In this document: in pieces, positions 52,765-64,000 of the stretch
Position numbering within the stretch: the first letter of the stretch is position 1
Layout of the letters: each line of letters opens with the position of its first letter
Source of the DNA: Lingula anatina
Taxonomy: Eukaryota > Brachiopoda > Lingulata > Lingulida > Lingulidae
Assembly: GCF_001039355.2 (NCBI RefSeq)
Contig: NW_019775428.1
Span: 310,381-374,380, forward strand
DNA length: 64,000 bases
Direction of reading: 5' to 3'
Notes under the pieces: generated by a model
What the model was told of the DNA's origin: nothing
What the model saw: only the letters and a program-made list of their open reading frames with translations
The model's database searches: none
Translations under genes and position numbers: made by a program

Positions 52765-53131
52765 ATGGCATTTACAGCTATCTATGCTACGTTGGAACGA
52801 CAGACGACCACAAGGGAAGATGAGTCCATTACAACAACAGTACAGCCATTGGACTTCTACTACAACAAAGGACAAGGTCACGAGGACATTTCAGACCACA
52901 ATGCCACAACACCGGTGGCTGCGGCGGGATCAGGAGAGTACCAGTGGGGATATCTGGCTCTGTGCGTCGTCATTCTGTGTACTGCTTTGGGGAATATACT
53001 GGTGTGCATGGCAGTGTCACGAGAACGGAGACTACAAAATATGACCAACTATTTCCTGATGTCGCTGGCAATTGCAGACCTGTTGGTGGCCATTTTGGTG
53101 ATGCCGCCAGGGATGATAGTTCTTCTGTATG
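52765..53131 (+). CDS. 5-HT2-like: Second 5-HT2-type receptor, first coding exon only (partial)
   Basis: It encodes 122 residues plus the first base of a Gly codon. Acidic, Thr-rich N-terminus with a sequon at N46. TM1 is about 59-83 (GNILV, N77 = 1.50). ICL1 is RERRLQN. TM2 is about 95-117 (D105 = 2.50, VMP at 112-114). The exon stops at a GTGAGT donor (53132), phase 1, at the Gly codon equivalent to Gly129 of the upstream receptor. The last 65 residues align to that receptor without gaps, 35 identical by hand count. [16 protein letters not shown] resembles known protostome and vertebrate 5-HT2 sequences closely. The first in-frame ATG after the upstream stop (52627) is at 52765, in good context (GGA before, G after). 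TM3 onward is not found in the remaining 10.9 kb, so assignment rests on TM1-TM2. Another aminergic type cannot be fully excluded. Confidence 0.85.
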
Positions 53132-53187
53132 GTGAGTACTGTATGATAATCCGGCTTAAATGTCCATCCGGCCTATACAAGCTGTAA

Positions 53188-53290
53188 GGGGGTAATTAAC
53201 TTCCGTGCGCGGTCGGCTGACTGCAATTTAGCGTGAATCCCCAGGGAGTTAGGTTGATCTAGTAAGATTGATCTAAATCTCTGGGAATGC
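53188..53290. mobile_element. Family B MITE, partial copy in intron of gene B
   Basis: It matches the centre and right side of the 5111-5359 element: GGGGGTAATTAACTTCCG against GGGGGCAATTAATTATCG, then TGCAATTTAGC...GAATCCCC as in the 16405-16482 copy, and a right end TCTCTGGGAATGCC. It begins 57 bp after the splice donor. Confidence 0.5.
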
Positions 53291-53504
53291 CCTCTAACAT
53301 CTCCATTAAAACATGCTTGTATTCTCTTTCTCTCTCTGCATTAATCTTTATCCAGTGATGTCATTTTCTGTAACTCATTTTTAAATATACTATGTCAGCA
53401 ATGATGAACAAAAATGCATTTGATAACTTCACTTCACAAAACAATAATCATCACACTAAAAAGATATATCTCTGTCACCAATTAAGCACCAGGCAATCTA
53501 TCAA

Positions 53505-53521
53505 CCCCCCCCCCCCCCCCC
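53505..53521. repeat. Poly-C run
   Basis: Seventeen C. Confidence 0.95.
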
Positions 53522-55734
53522 AGAAGACCTAGTCATTCTTGCAATGGAGACAAAAGCCCAGCCTAAATGAAAACACAAATGCCTGACTTGAAAAGCGCTT
53601 AACAACTTATGACTATTAAGATCTGATATTTCTGTTCACAAATTAGCACTCTGTTTCCGAATACAGAACCACTAAAAGCTTTGCATTTATGGAACTGGAG
53701 AAAAAAACATCACTTCCTTATTTCCTTCACCAATAGCCTAACCACTCAGAGCAATAGAATCATAGATAACCAGACAGATAATACATCAATTTGTGTCTCT
53801 CCCCATAGATTCTTGAACCATTACAGGAATTAATTGAACAGTAAGTAGTTTCAATGACAGATATTACACTTAAGCCTTAAATAGGCGTGTGTTTGTGACT
53901 TTTATCCTAAGGTTGTAGCCCTGCGTGTTCTATGGTCACCGACAACAATCTGTTCATCACAACTATAAAAGAATCTCCATTCCAAATGGATTCTTATTCC
54001 CAAGAAAAATTAAATATTAATCAAAATGATTTAAATGATAAACACAAAATATCAAAGTCCATTAAACTGCATAAAAGCATTGCCCAGAAAAGGTGAACCA
54101 TTACAGCTATCGAATCCTCTCCTATCGTACTGAAGCCCCTTTAACACAAATTATATACAATAGGAAATAGAAATCAGCTGTCACAGACCTAAAATGAAAA
54201 CCAGAGTGAGAGAAAGAAAGGAGAAAAACGACCAACACCCGAAGAAAATAGAAAGAGAAGATCACATCTATAGGAAAAATCAACTAAATGAGTCAATCAA
54301 TATGTTTATTACAGCGTAAGGGTGGCTTACTGGTATGTTAACACAGGCTATCACTGGTTAATGCCACTTCAACCTTTATTAATTGGTCAATTAACTGTTC
54401 AATGGTACTGCTTTAAGACATAGCAGCTAATTAGAACACCACACCTGTCCCTGTGTTAGGGTCATTCCCTTGACTGTTAACAACTTAATTAAATCCCATC
54501 TATCACAGCAGTAAGCCACAGTGCTGGTATGTTTGAGTGCTACCAATCCCATTACACAGTGTTGTGATAATTTCACATTAAGTGTTAATCAAATGACTTG
54601 ATTGCTGCCTGCAGTCCTGTTAACATGCAACTACATTCATTTCTATTGGTTTTGCTGAGTGATAGAGGCAATCAGGCCACGTGTTTATTGTTCAGACCTG
54701 TTGGCAGGGAGGAGGAGGGGGGGAGGGGTTTACAAAACTGGCCTATTTTACCCTTGCTTCAACCCAAGGAAAAAATTTATACATGTCTTTCACAAAAAAA
54801 AAAAAAAAGAATAATGCAGTACTGCACTGAAAAATCTTTGTTCTTTAAACATTGCACTGGTCATTCTCTCTCTTAAACATACCCCTCAATCATTAATTTT
54901 TTAAGCATTCCAGTTATCTAACAGTTTGTTTCTGCTGCACTTTACCACTTGCAATCTCTATCGATTGCAATTCATTAGATAACCACCCATCTTCAACCAA
55001 TCAATGTCTTTATGCTATTGCTGCTAGGAAAAAATATACATATCAACATTTCCCTATTTGTTACATGTTTGAACCGACACAAACCGCCTGCTTGCCATTT
55101 CACACAGAGCAATACGATGAAAAGGAACGAGCGGCTTGTAGACATAATCTTTGCACACCTAGATGCCCTTGCTGTTACGATAAGCTGATTACCCACCCTC
55201 TACATCACTGCCGCTTCATTTTCACACAAACGACCAAGAAATGCAAATTTTGATAATTGGCAATTACCAATTCAAACAAAGATGTTAATTAAATAAATAA
55301 AAAAAGTTGACTGCATTATTAAAGCAAACTTGTTTTTAGAATATAAATTAATATAAATAACAGCTTTGCTAACAACTGCAGACTACAGCCAGCTTACAGT
55401 AAAGTTTTTACTTTAAGCTATACCTAACAATACGTTAAACCATGCATAATGGCATTATAACTGTTACGTTTTTTATGGAGGAAGGGGTGCTTGAACTCAA
55501 AATTAATACTGTAACAAAGGAACAAAAGGTATCAGTGTCCTGACACCCAGATCTGCAGCTGGGAATTCTTTCTAAATCTGGAATTGCCTGTAACAAACAC
55601 ATACAAACAGGTGTGTTGAAGGCCTAAACTTACAGACTACATACTATTTGGACCAGATAGATTCACCAATAGGGCACGTGGTGTTCTTATCTCAAGATAG
55701 CCCCCTACTCAAGAGAGTAAAACTACAGGGGTAT

Positions 55735-55868
55735 GATAAATGTCTTGTATACGAAGGTACATTTCTACACTTCTGCTATCCTGTCATCAGCTTAACATTA
55801 TAATAAATGTCTTGTATATGAAGGTACAATTCTACACCTCTGCTATCCTGTCATCACCTTAACATTAA
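55735..55868. repeat. 67-bp tandem duplication
   Basis: AAATGTCTTGTATACGAAGG (55738) recurs as AAATGTCTTGTATATGAAGG (55805). Each is followed by CTGCTATCCTGTCATCA and CTTAACATTA. The copies differ at a few positions. Confidence 0.9.
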
Positions 55869-56048
55869 CACATTGCTAACATAAGGTTGACACATGTTTT
55901 ATTAGAACTGATTCTCCCTGCTCCCAAAACTGACCAATCCTGAGTACATCTCCACTTCCAGAGTCAACCGAAAGTGATAAAGAATTGCGACTTCCACTGT
56001 GTTTGAATGCCCCAGAAATGGACTGTGTAGGTGCCAGTTTATTCCATG

Positions 56049-56216
56049 AGTGTGAACATTGCTCTACACATCCACCCATAGGCTGTGTAATGTTTGTAGC
56101 ATGATGAGTGTGAATACAGCTCTACACATCCACCCATAAGCTGTGTAATGTTTGTAGCATGATGAGTGTGAACACAGCTCTACACATCCACCCATAGGCT
56201 GTGTAATGTTTGTATC
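56049..56216. repeat. 58-bp tandem repeat, three copies
   Basis: TCTACACATCCACCCATA occurs at 56063, 56121 and 56179, exactly 58 bp apart, each followed by GCTGTGTAATGTTTGTA. The copies are almost identical. Confidence 0.93.
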
Positions 56217-56368
56217 TTAGCTGTTTACCAACAGGTTACATACTGTTTGTGTGAGGAGGATGAGTGAGCTGTTTGCCATTTGTTGTTGAATACCAAGAAG
56301 TTACTTTCAAGGTGAAGCTAGGCATAGAATGTGAATCTACTGGGATAATGTTAGTGGCTGTGGATAAT

Positions 56369-56407
56369 GGAGGGAGGGAGGGGGGTCGGGGCGGAGGGAG
56401 GGGGGAG
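56369..56407 (+). repeat. G-rich patch with G-quadruplex pattern
   Basis: The plus strand shows GGGAGGGAGGGGGGTCGGGG, then GCGGAGGGAGGGGGGAG. At least six G runs of three or more have loops of 1-5 bases. It is one of the most GC-rich patches in the window. Whether it folds or matters is unknown. Confidence 0.8.
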
Positions 56408-56560
56408 ATGAAAGACCAAGAGCTGGGAGTTTAGTTGTTTCTAAAATCCTAGAGTTTGCTACCTGTTTATCATTTCTTGATACCAAGATGTTAACTTTTA
56501 TAGTGAAAAATGTTGTAATTATATTGTTTATGGGCTGGTGGTGATTTCTTTTACCTCTTC

Positions 56561-56566
56561 ACCCCC

Positions 56567-56613
<47 letters not shown>

Positions 56614-56659
56614 TGTGTATATATATATCTTTGTATCTCTCTCTCTCTCTCTCTCTCAT
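56561..56659. repeat. (CT)n / (TG)(TA)n compound microsatellite
   Basis: Two CT runs are separated by a TGTGTATATATATA segment. Confidence 0.93.
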
Positions 56660-57120
56660 CTTATAGAAACAACAGCCAAACCATAACAAGTGCATGCTTT
56701 ATAAATTCATGGAATCAACAGAAAATCAGACCAGCAATCCTGATTCAATAAGACAAGGGAATATCTGTTCATTTCCAGAGGTCTGATTTCGGAAAATTGC
56801 ATGGTCTATTCTAGGCTTTGGATGGCAGATCTGTATTATTTAGTTATAGAAATCTAAATGTAAATGCAGACAAGTGTGAGAGATGGGGTCTCCATGGACA
56901 GAACTCTGGACCACTTGGTTTTATTATAGAACAAAGTGTACGGTTAATACTAGAAATTTAATTTACGAAACCTGACAATTTCACACAAGGGCAGATTTCT
57001 GGTCAAGTTATGACATTTTCACAAACTGTTGTAAAACAGCATGAAGCTTAACCAACATCACTGTTGTCTTGCCAACTACAATTGTTGACTTTAGCAATAA
57101 GTTGTAAGACCTTAGCAATA

Positions 57121-57358
57121 TGACCTTGGCTGTGTGACCTTAGTGGTGTGACCTAAGCAGTGACCTAAGTGCTGCAAACTCTGTGCTGTGGCCTCAGTAG
57201 TGTGACCTTAGCAGTGACCTTAGTGCTGCAAAATCTGTGCTGTGAACTCGGTGGTGTGACCTTAGCAGTGACCTAAGTGCTGCAAACTCTGTACTGTGAC
57301 CTCAGTGGTGTGACCTTAGCAGTGACCTTAGTGCTGTGACCTCAGAGGTGTGACCTCA
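57121..57358. repeat. 54-bp repeat array rich in TGACCT
   Basis: TGACCT occurs 13 times, at 57121, 57135, 57149, 57161, 57203, 57215, 57257, 57269, 57297, 57311, 57323, 57337 and 57351. Copies at 57149, 57203, 57257 and 57311 are exactly 54 bp apart, as are those at 57161, 57215, 57269 and 57323. The unit holds GTGACCTAAGTGCTGCAAAC and TCTGTGCTGTG. TGACCT is the reverse complement of the nuclear-receptor half-site AGGTCA; whether this has any function is not shown. Confidence 0.85.
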
Positions 57359-58988
57359 GATTACATAAGTCAGGTAGAAATCCTACTGTGGACTAAGTTG
57401 GTGTTTACAGAGTGAAGCTGTAACAATTAGGCAATACAAAGGATCTTAGACGTTTGAAAAAAATTAGAAGGAAAGCAGTTAATATTTCATTTCTTTTCTT
57501 TCCTTTTTTTTCATCTCACAAGGTCTATTAAGAGCTGAAACATCTAGCTTCTATCACCATTTAGTATCTCTTCATTTCAATAAATCAAATTAAAAAAGAA
57601 CTTGTTTCATAATTTTCTTGCATTTTCTCCAATATTAATAGCCTGCTCTCATTCCCCAGTTGTAAAAGGGAGCCTGACAACATTACAAATCTCTCTGCTA
57701 TAATTTCCCCAAGGGTTTAACGCTTTTCAGGAGATCTAAATATATCTCCATACGTGATTAAAATTGGTGCTGGCACCGTATGTGGGGAAAAGTGAACTAG
57801 TGCTTTTCATAACAAAATGCTGCATTTTGCTTTCAGACAGGGAAATATAAACCCTGGACCAGATAATGAATAATGCATTATGTATCACTAAAATAAAAAA
57901 AATGATGAATAAGAATAATTATTTTTTCAGAGGACTGTGGCCGTGATAATTCTTTATTGTAGCATTGACTGTAGAACCTGATTTGTATAATATTCACAAT
58001 GAAGATAACTACATAATGATTATCAGAAAAGTATACTAAGTACGGAGTGGTTTAAGCCCATTACTCAGAAAATAGACCAGATTGTTTTACAAACTGATAA
58101 AAAATATCAAAAAGAAACCAAATCTCTAGTCCCTCTCCCTTTCATTTTAATTGCTTCAATTCATCACGTCCATGAGTACAATGATTGGCCGAGTAATCAT
58201 GTATCAATTCTAGAATAGCGCAACAACAAAATAACACTGAACACAACAGGCCTAATCTCCCTATTAACTAATTCACAATTTCCTGCAAGAGAACAAATCT
58301 CAAATTATCCCTGCACCAAATGTGTAAGCAAGGAAAGAGAAGAGACTGAGAGGAAGAAATCGCACCATTTACCTCCGGTAAAACAGTCCTGATTACCTGC
58401 CTCATTGCCTGATGAATCTTAATGATACAGCAATTACAGTATTCCCTAGACGCAGTGCACAGACTGGAGCTTTACGATGTAATTCTCCATCAGACAAAAT
58501 GGCGCAATTCACACTGTCTCAAATACTTTCTATTTGCTGTCTACACGGAGAATTTTGCAATGGGTCCATGTGATTGCAGAAAAGTTAATCTCTGCATGAG
58601 GTAATGAAATAAAATTCTGACTGAAACTGAATGGTACTGTTATCCGATAATGCCATAAGTATAAAAATGCTGGACCATAAAAAAGTTGAAACCATATACA
58701 AACAATTATATAAATACACAGGCATGAAGTAGGTATTCTTTGATCTAATTGGAAGGATCCTATCCTGAGTTTGCTGTCTCTGAATGCTGCCATGTGAACA
58801 CTATGTTGGTCTAATCCCTCTGTAACGCTGTATCAGACATAGATAGCCAGTTAATGCTATGTGACACATGCACTGAGTACAATTTGATTGAATTAAGACA
58901 GCACGGATCAGACTCCAGGATTAGAGATGGATTACTAGGGTGGATGTGACCTTGGAATTTCTAGGAAATTTTTTTTCAAACATAAATT

Positions 58989-59195
58989 AAGGTACCTGGA
59001 TTTTTGCCATTGTGTTATGTATTAGAGGACAGTGTTTTGTTTGTTTGATTGTTTCAGTTTGTTTGTTTAATTCACTATTTTATTATGTCATTTACTTTTA
59101 CCTATTTCTCTTTTTTTTTTTAGATTTCTCTTATCTAAAACAAAAATCAAGGTACCTGGATTTTTACCACTGTATTATGTATTAGAGAACAAGAA
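58989..59195. repeat. Local direct repeat, spacing 161 bp
   Basis: AAGGTACCTGGATTTTTGCC (58989) recurs as AAGGTACCTGGATTTTTACC (59150). Both are followed by TTATGTATTAGAG and ACA. About 45 bp is shared, with T-rich sequence between. Confidence 0.85.
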
Positions 59196-60923
59196 GAATT
59201 GCTTTTTTACTATAGTATATTATATTGTTATTATATTATTTGTCTTTGTTAATTTTTTTCTTTGTTAATTTTTTTTATTTATTTATTTATTTATTTTTTT
59301 TTTTTTTGCTTGAAACAATGAATGGGGAGAAAGCGAATCACTCTGTGCTGGATGTTTCTGTAGCTCAGCCTACAGAGAGTTAAAAAGTTCAATATCTACT
59401 ACAAAACCAACAGCATGTTAGGCCAATTTTTTCTCTTTCTTCACAATAGCATTCAACCATGCTCCATCAACACAAACCGTTATTTCTGCATTCAAAGACT
59501 GTTTCCCTCCTTTATTAGATCTCCTGACAGCTGACTTTTGTAACGTAAAAACCGCCATCTATTTTTCAGTCATTGTTAAGTAACACGTGTCTTTGCTTTC
59601 TCCCATTAACTGTCCCTCCAGGAAAAGGGCAGATATAAAGTGTGGTCCAAAATGTCCAGCTAAACATTATCCTCATGTGTTAAATATATACTAAGACTAT
59701 ACAGTAATAATAAATTATATATCTGTTTATCTTATTTGCACGTTTTTGGCTGTTTTATTTTTATTCTAAATTAATTTTTTTATTTTTCATTTTAGTTTAT
59801 GGGGATCTGATAAAGGTGTGAGGCTCATCTTCTCTAAGGTCAATTTCATTTTTCATCTTATCCTATGTACTTTGCAATTCTGGAGAAAAAAAATTCCAAG
59901 TGATTCTAGTCATAATTAAGCTGTCAAACTACTGATAAACCCCATTGTGTGTTGGTGATACTGTAATACTTCATACTATCTGGACAGAAATTATAGCAAA
60001 GAGGAAGGTTTGCATTGATTAATCAGTGAACCGAATCAAAATCTATTTGAAATTTTATTCCATTATTCAACCAATAAAGCTAACATCACGCAGATCAATA
60101 CTCCATCCCACCAGAATCATGTCAACCGTCACAAAGTCAAACATCTGAAACAATCACTCCTAATGTAACACTAAGTTCTTGGACTAAAGTTAAATCAATG
60201 GAACCAACCAAAGGCTATAGTAAATGAAATTATCTCTGTCCATTACTTGATAGGGTTGACATCTCAGGAGGACATTAAGACCACCTGCTTGCCTCGCCTT
60301 ACCAGGTCAAAGACTTGATCTGGTTAGGCCAAATTCATGACAACAATACCGTAAATGTATTCCAATTGTTTCCATGAGAGAAGAGGTTTTTATTTAATTT
60401 TACGATGACCTATTGGCAGTGTTTTTCTGTAACCCACCACAGCAAAATCTTATGGTGAAAATACTACAGACGCGGTATAATCCAAGGACCTCATTACCCC
60501 CATATTATCAATGCTTCAGAACCAGGGCAGAACATGTTTCCTGTAACACCTTAATTGAAGCCACAACCCCAAAACCATGCTGAGCTTAATTTGAGAAAGC
60601 TGTCAGTCTAACCTATAGAAAATATCCATGTAACTGATTACTGTCCAGTAGTGATAGGCAAACTGACATGCAAGCATCCACCAGGCTTACTTAGCAGGCA
60701 GGTTTTATGTTGAACTAAAGCCATGAACAGAAGGGCAAGAAACCCAGCAATGGTGGCAGTTTTAACTGACTGACGGGTGATCTGATAAGGCATCGCAAAC
60801 AAATTAACTAGGCATATCAGTGGTGTTTGTTCTCTGGTTACTACAGGAATGAGCCAACACTTTAATGGCAAATGGTTTCAAGACACAGACAGTCAATTTT
60901 GTCTAACATAAGAATCCATGTCG

Positions 60924-60942
60924 TCTCTCTCTCTCTCTCTCC
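60924..60942. repeat. (CT)n microsatellite
   Basis: Short CT run. Confidence 0.9.
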
Positions 60943-61760
60943 TAGTTTCCTATCCTGCTGTCTGGCAATAAGCGCTCTCAGAGAAAGATTTGTTGATGAA
61001 TGCCCTAAAAACCTCTAAACACACTCATAACTCTCTACCAGATCCACCTTAACAAACCTCGGGAAAAGAAAAAAGATTAACTGATAGTTCCACAGCAGCA
61101 AATCCGATCATCAATCCCCTTACACACCAGATGCCCATCAAACTCTTCAAAGGAGGAAGACTTTTTTGACAGCAGATAGATCTGGCTAGCCGGTAGTGTT
61201 TATTACTAAAGTCTAGGGACTGTCCAGGACAGCCACACTGGTTGGTCTGGGATTATGGTTTTCTTTATAAGTAATTACCATTGCCCTATCAGTGAACAGG
61301 AATAAGACCAGTCCTCACTCAAAAAAGTAAGAAGATTGGCTGGGGGTCCAGGGTACAGGATTCACAAGAATGATCCAAATGACCTTGAAAAAGTCTGAAT
61401 TCCGACAAAAGTCAGAAAAGTCTCATCAGTGAATGAAATGAAAGCAAGTTAAAATTCATCTCTTAAAATAAATTCGGAATTGATGTTAATTTTTTTTTTA
61501 ATTACTATTGTATTGTTATGGCAAATGAAAGATGCTTACAAAACTTCAAAGTTATTTTTCTTCTTGAATTTTTCTTTCTAGACCACTTTAACCTCTGCTC
61601 TCAGTTTGTCACCTTTTCACCATGTAAACTACAAGTGGTGATTCCGTCTTCCGCTTCCTCATGCTGTTTCACTTCAGTCCAATTAGCCAGGGTTTAGTTA
61701 GACAAATATCAAAGGTAAAATGTGTCATCAATTCTGCAGGATCTATGACCAGGGCATGGC

Positions 61761-61795
61761 AAGGTCACAACCTTGACCTTGACCTCTGACCTTGA
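61761..61795. promoter_or_regulatory. Cluster of four AGGTCA-type half-sites
   Basis: AAGGTCA at 61761 is followed by TGACCT at 61774, 61780 and 61787, the last extended to TGACCTTGA (TCAAGGTCA on the minus strand). Spacings are an inverted pair six bases apart, then direct repeats with 0 and 1 spacer. These resemble nuclear receptor sites of the FTZ-F1/ERR/COUP type. Binding is not shown. Confidence 0.3.
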
Positions 61796-63780
61796 AATCA
61801 GATCAACCTAAGAACAACTGTGCTAACAAGCAAGAAGTGACTTTGATTTTGATTTAGATGGAAATTTCATTAAGTTGGGAGACGGTTTTACTCACATCTC
61901 CAAATGAGAAAAATTATTAGCCTCACTTTTACTGGGATACTTTGCACATAAAAAAATGAGCTGTTCACAACATAACATCAAAAACAAGGCTTCTTTGATA
62001 TAACATCCATTGGTTTTCTTCTTTATTTTAGAAGAGCTCTAGATATTCAACATAGATTGAAACAGTAAGCTCATGCATGTTTCCAATCACATGTTACGTA
62101 CTATACTGCTGTCTTTGGGGAAGCAATGTGGTTTGTGTAAAAATTACCAAATTCCATGTAATTGTGCCATCGTTGGCATGTGCCATGTTACCACAATGTT
62201 ATAATTTCAGTACACATGTACATATTTCTGACATGCCATCACTTATTTATAACAAACTACAGACACCACAAGAAAGTAGCAAATCAAACGACGAAACAAG
62301 ACGTGTTCTATGCAATGCAGCTGTCATGTGCATTAATTCTCTACAACTTGACATGTGAGTATTTACGTGAATATTTACGCAAGTACTTTATATTAGCCAA
62401 ATAAACTGATAGTTCTCGTGTAATACAGCTGCTTTGGAGCAGTTCCCTCTTCACAGTGCCATTTACTACTACAGTTTGATTCAGGTTCAAATGATCTTGC
62501 TACAAAATGCGTGGTTTCCAGTTCACAGGGGATTGAAATCATGCCAGTTCAAACCTCAGTGGACGGACACGATTCATTTATTTTCCTGACAGATACATGC
62601 ATTATGAGATAAAAATATCATTCAATTTTATTAATTACAAAATGAATCTATGATACGCCCATCTGATGAGGCATTCTCAATATGCATGCAAACGCACACC
62701 AAGGCAAGCACATGCAATCCTACACCTATACCTATTTAACAATGGAGTTCTCATCAAAAGGAATTTACTCTTTATGTACATGTTACTTTCTATATCAATA
62801 CATTCTGCTACAGTAATTGCAACATAAATGAGGACAACCACATGAGAAAAATGTTTGGAAAATATTTTGGAAAATTGCACACATTTTTCAGGTAATGCCT
62901 TTATTTACGATGCCACCAATTAAACAAGTTCCACAGGTTACTCCCACATATAAATCCCCATGGCTGTCCAGCCTTGAGGGGCCACACACCTGTTTTAGCA
63001 CAAATTCATCCTCAAACTGCTTGCTATATATTACAATAAATCACTTAGACGACCATCTCCAGCATAGCCAATCTACTCCTGAAAGAGCAAATAAACACAG
63101 CACAAAAATTGCCAGATGTGAAACTGCGCTGAAAATTAAAAACGTCTTTTCTTATAATTATCAAATTTCTGATAGCGGCAGGGGAAATATTTCATTTACC
63201 TGGAATTGCTCGATGTTTTTCAAATCTAAATTGAAAGAAGTATATGGTGTTATAAGTGGGCACAGTCAAATAATTGCTGTGAAAATTCTAAAATTGCTTT
63301 TTAACCCTTATCAGGTTTCTAAAACCAGCATGATATTTGTGTTAGCGGAAACTAGACAAGACATTTAGATCTAAATAGGGAGGCTAACAGTGAGCTGGTA
63401 ATGTGAAAACTGCATTAGACTGCCTACTTATTGTAATCCAATTTCTCTGCCTCAGTCAGTACATCTGCCATTACTGGCTGCAGCAATTCCAAAATAGCAG
63501 GTTTTATGATAAATTTGTGGTGTTATTGAAAAGGCAAAAGGTTGTTCCCATAATCTTGTCAAATTTCTGTAATATGCTTGATGTCTTCCATTTCTTAGGC
63601 TGAAACAAGAGGATTTTACGGTTCATCTATTGTGCAAACAAATGCAGAAGAAGAAGAAAAAAAGAACAGAAAAAAATGCATCTTCTCTCTCTTGCAACTG
63701 TATAATTGCTAAAATTGAATGCTGAAGACAATGTCAGTTTATTGATGGTGTATATTTGACTGAAACACAAATGCTGCTTT

Positions 63781-63823
63781 CTTTCTCTCTCTCTCTCTCT
63801 CTCTCTCTTTTTCTCTCTCTCTT
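63781..63823. repeat. (CT)n microsatellite
   Basis: An interrupted CT run. The reverse-strand Arg/Glu open frame is an artefact. Confidence 0.93.
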
Positions 63824-64000
63824 GTAAAACTTTATTCATCCATTCTCTTCTTCACACATATACAAACACACACATTATACAACCTCATTCATTCTGTCTC
63901 CCCCCTTTTCCTCTTCTTCCTAATCCTCTACCTCCCTGCTTTTCCACACAACTGACCCCCCTCTCTCCCCCACTGACCATATATGTAAAGCACCCCCCCC

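Larger units (their letters stand above)
53132..64000 (+). other. Inferred intron 1 of gene B, running off the window
   Basis: It starts with the GTGAGT donor. I searched the plus strand by eye for an exon starting in phase 1 with the TM3 pattern (Cys, Asp 3.32, DRY) and found none. The acceptor is therefore presumably beyond 64000, or a short exon was missed. The contents are repeats listed separately, a weak inverted repeat at about 54309-54525, and AT-rich sequence. A 157-codon open frame at 62895-63368 has no recognised domain. Confidence 0.6.

Noticed and set aside
54309-54525. Possible further palindromic element (GTGGCTTACTG at both ends in opposite orientation)
   Set aside because: Only about 11 bp pair clearly and no second copy was seen.
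59350-59400. TGTAGCTCAGCCTA, another A-box-like stretch
   Set aside because: The following sequence does not form the anticodon or T arms.

Overview
The window looks like non-vertebrate animal (metazoan) nuclear DNA. It is AT-rich, gene-poor and full of microsatellites and homopolymer runs, and it holds spliced genes with GT-AG introns. The only proteins I can recognise are bilaterian aminergic GPCRs. Their sequence fits an invertebrate 5-HT2 type, and a lophotrochozoan or invertebrate deuterostome is plausible, but I cannot name the species. Single N characters beside homopolymers (7901, 36022) look like assembly ambiguities.

Layout: 1-21.3 kb has no convincing gene. It carries three palindromic MITE-like elements (778-944, 2718-2887, 7808-8094), a palindromic element of a second family (5111-5359), a half copy of that family (16405-16482), a 28-bp minisatellite (16621-16762) and many simple repeats. 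At 21361-23765 lies a complete two-exon, 606-residue serotonin 5-HT2-type receptor (gene A). 23.8-52.7 kb is about 29 kb of intergenic DNA. It contains a long pyrimidine tract, two AT and two CA microsatellites, a 147-bp tandem repeat (about 49.5-50.0 kb), and further MITE copies (35468-35619, 50183-50351, 51501-51622). At 52765-53131 is the first coding exon of a second receptor (gene B), on the same strand. Its remaining exons are not visible before 64000, so 53132-64000 is read as intron. That stretch contains minisatellites, a G-rich patch and an array of TGACCT hexamers.

Genes A and B are related. Their TM1-TM2 segments align without gaps (35 of 65 residues identical by hand count). Both coding exons end at the equivalent Gly codon with a phase-1 intron, so they are best read as head-to-tail 5-HT2-family paralogues. 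The known family role is Gq-coupled serotonin signalling at the plasma membrane. Ligand and coupling for these two proteins are inferred from the family, not shown by the sequence. No operon, RNA gene, CRISPR array or intact autonomous transposon was found.

The most distinctive material is: (1) the tandem 5-HT2 pair with a shared intron; (2) three families of short, fully palindromic non-autonomous elements, one of which has copies on both sides of gene B exon 1; (3) a 54-bp-periodic array of nuclear-receptor-like half-sites inside the inferred gene B intron.
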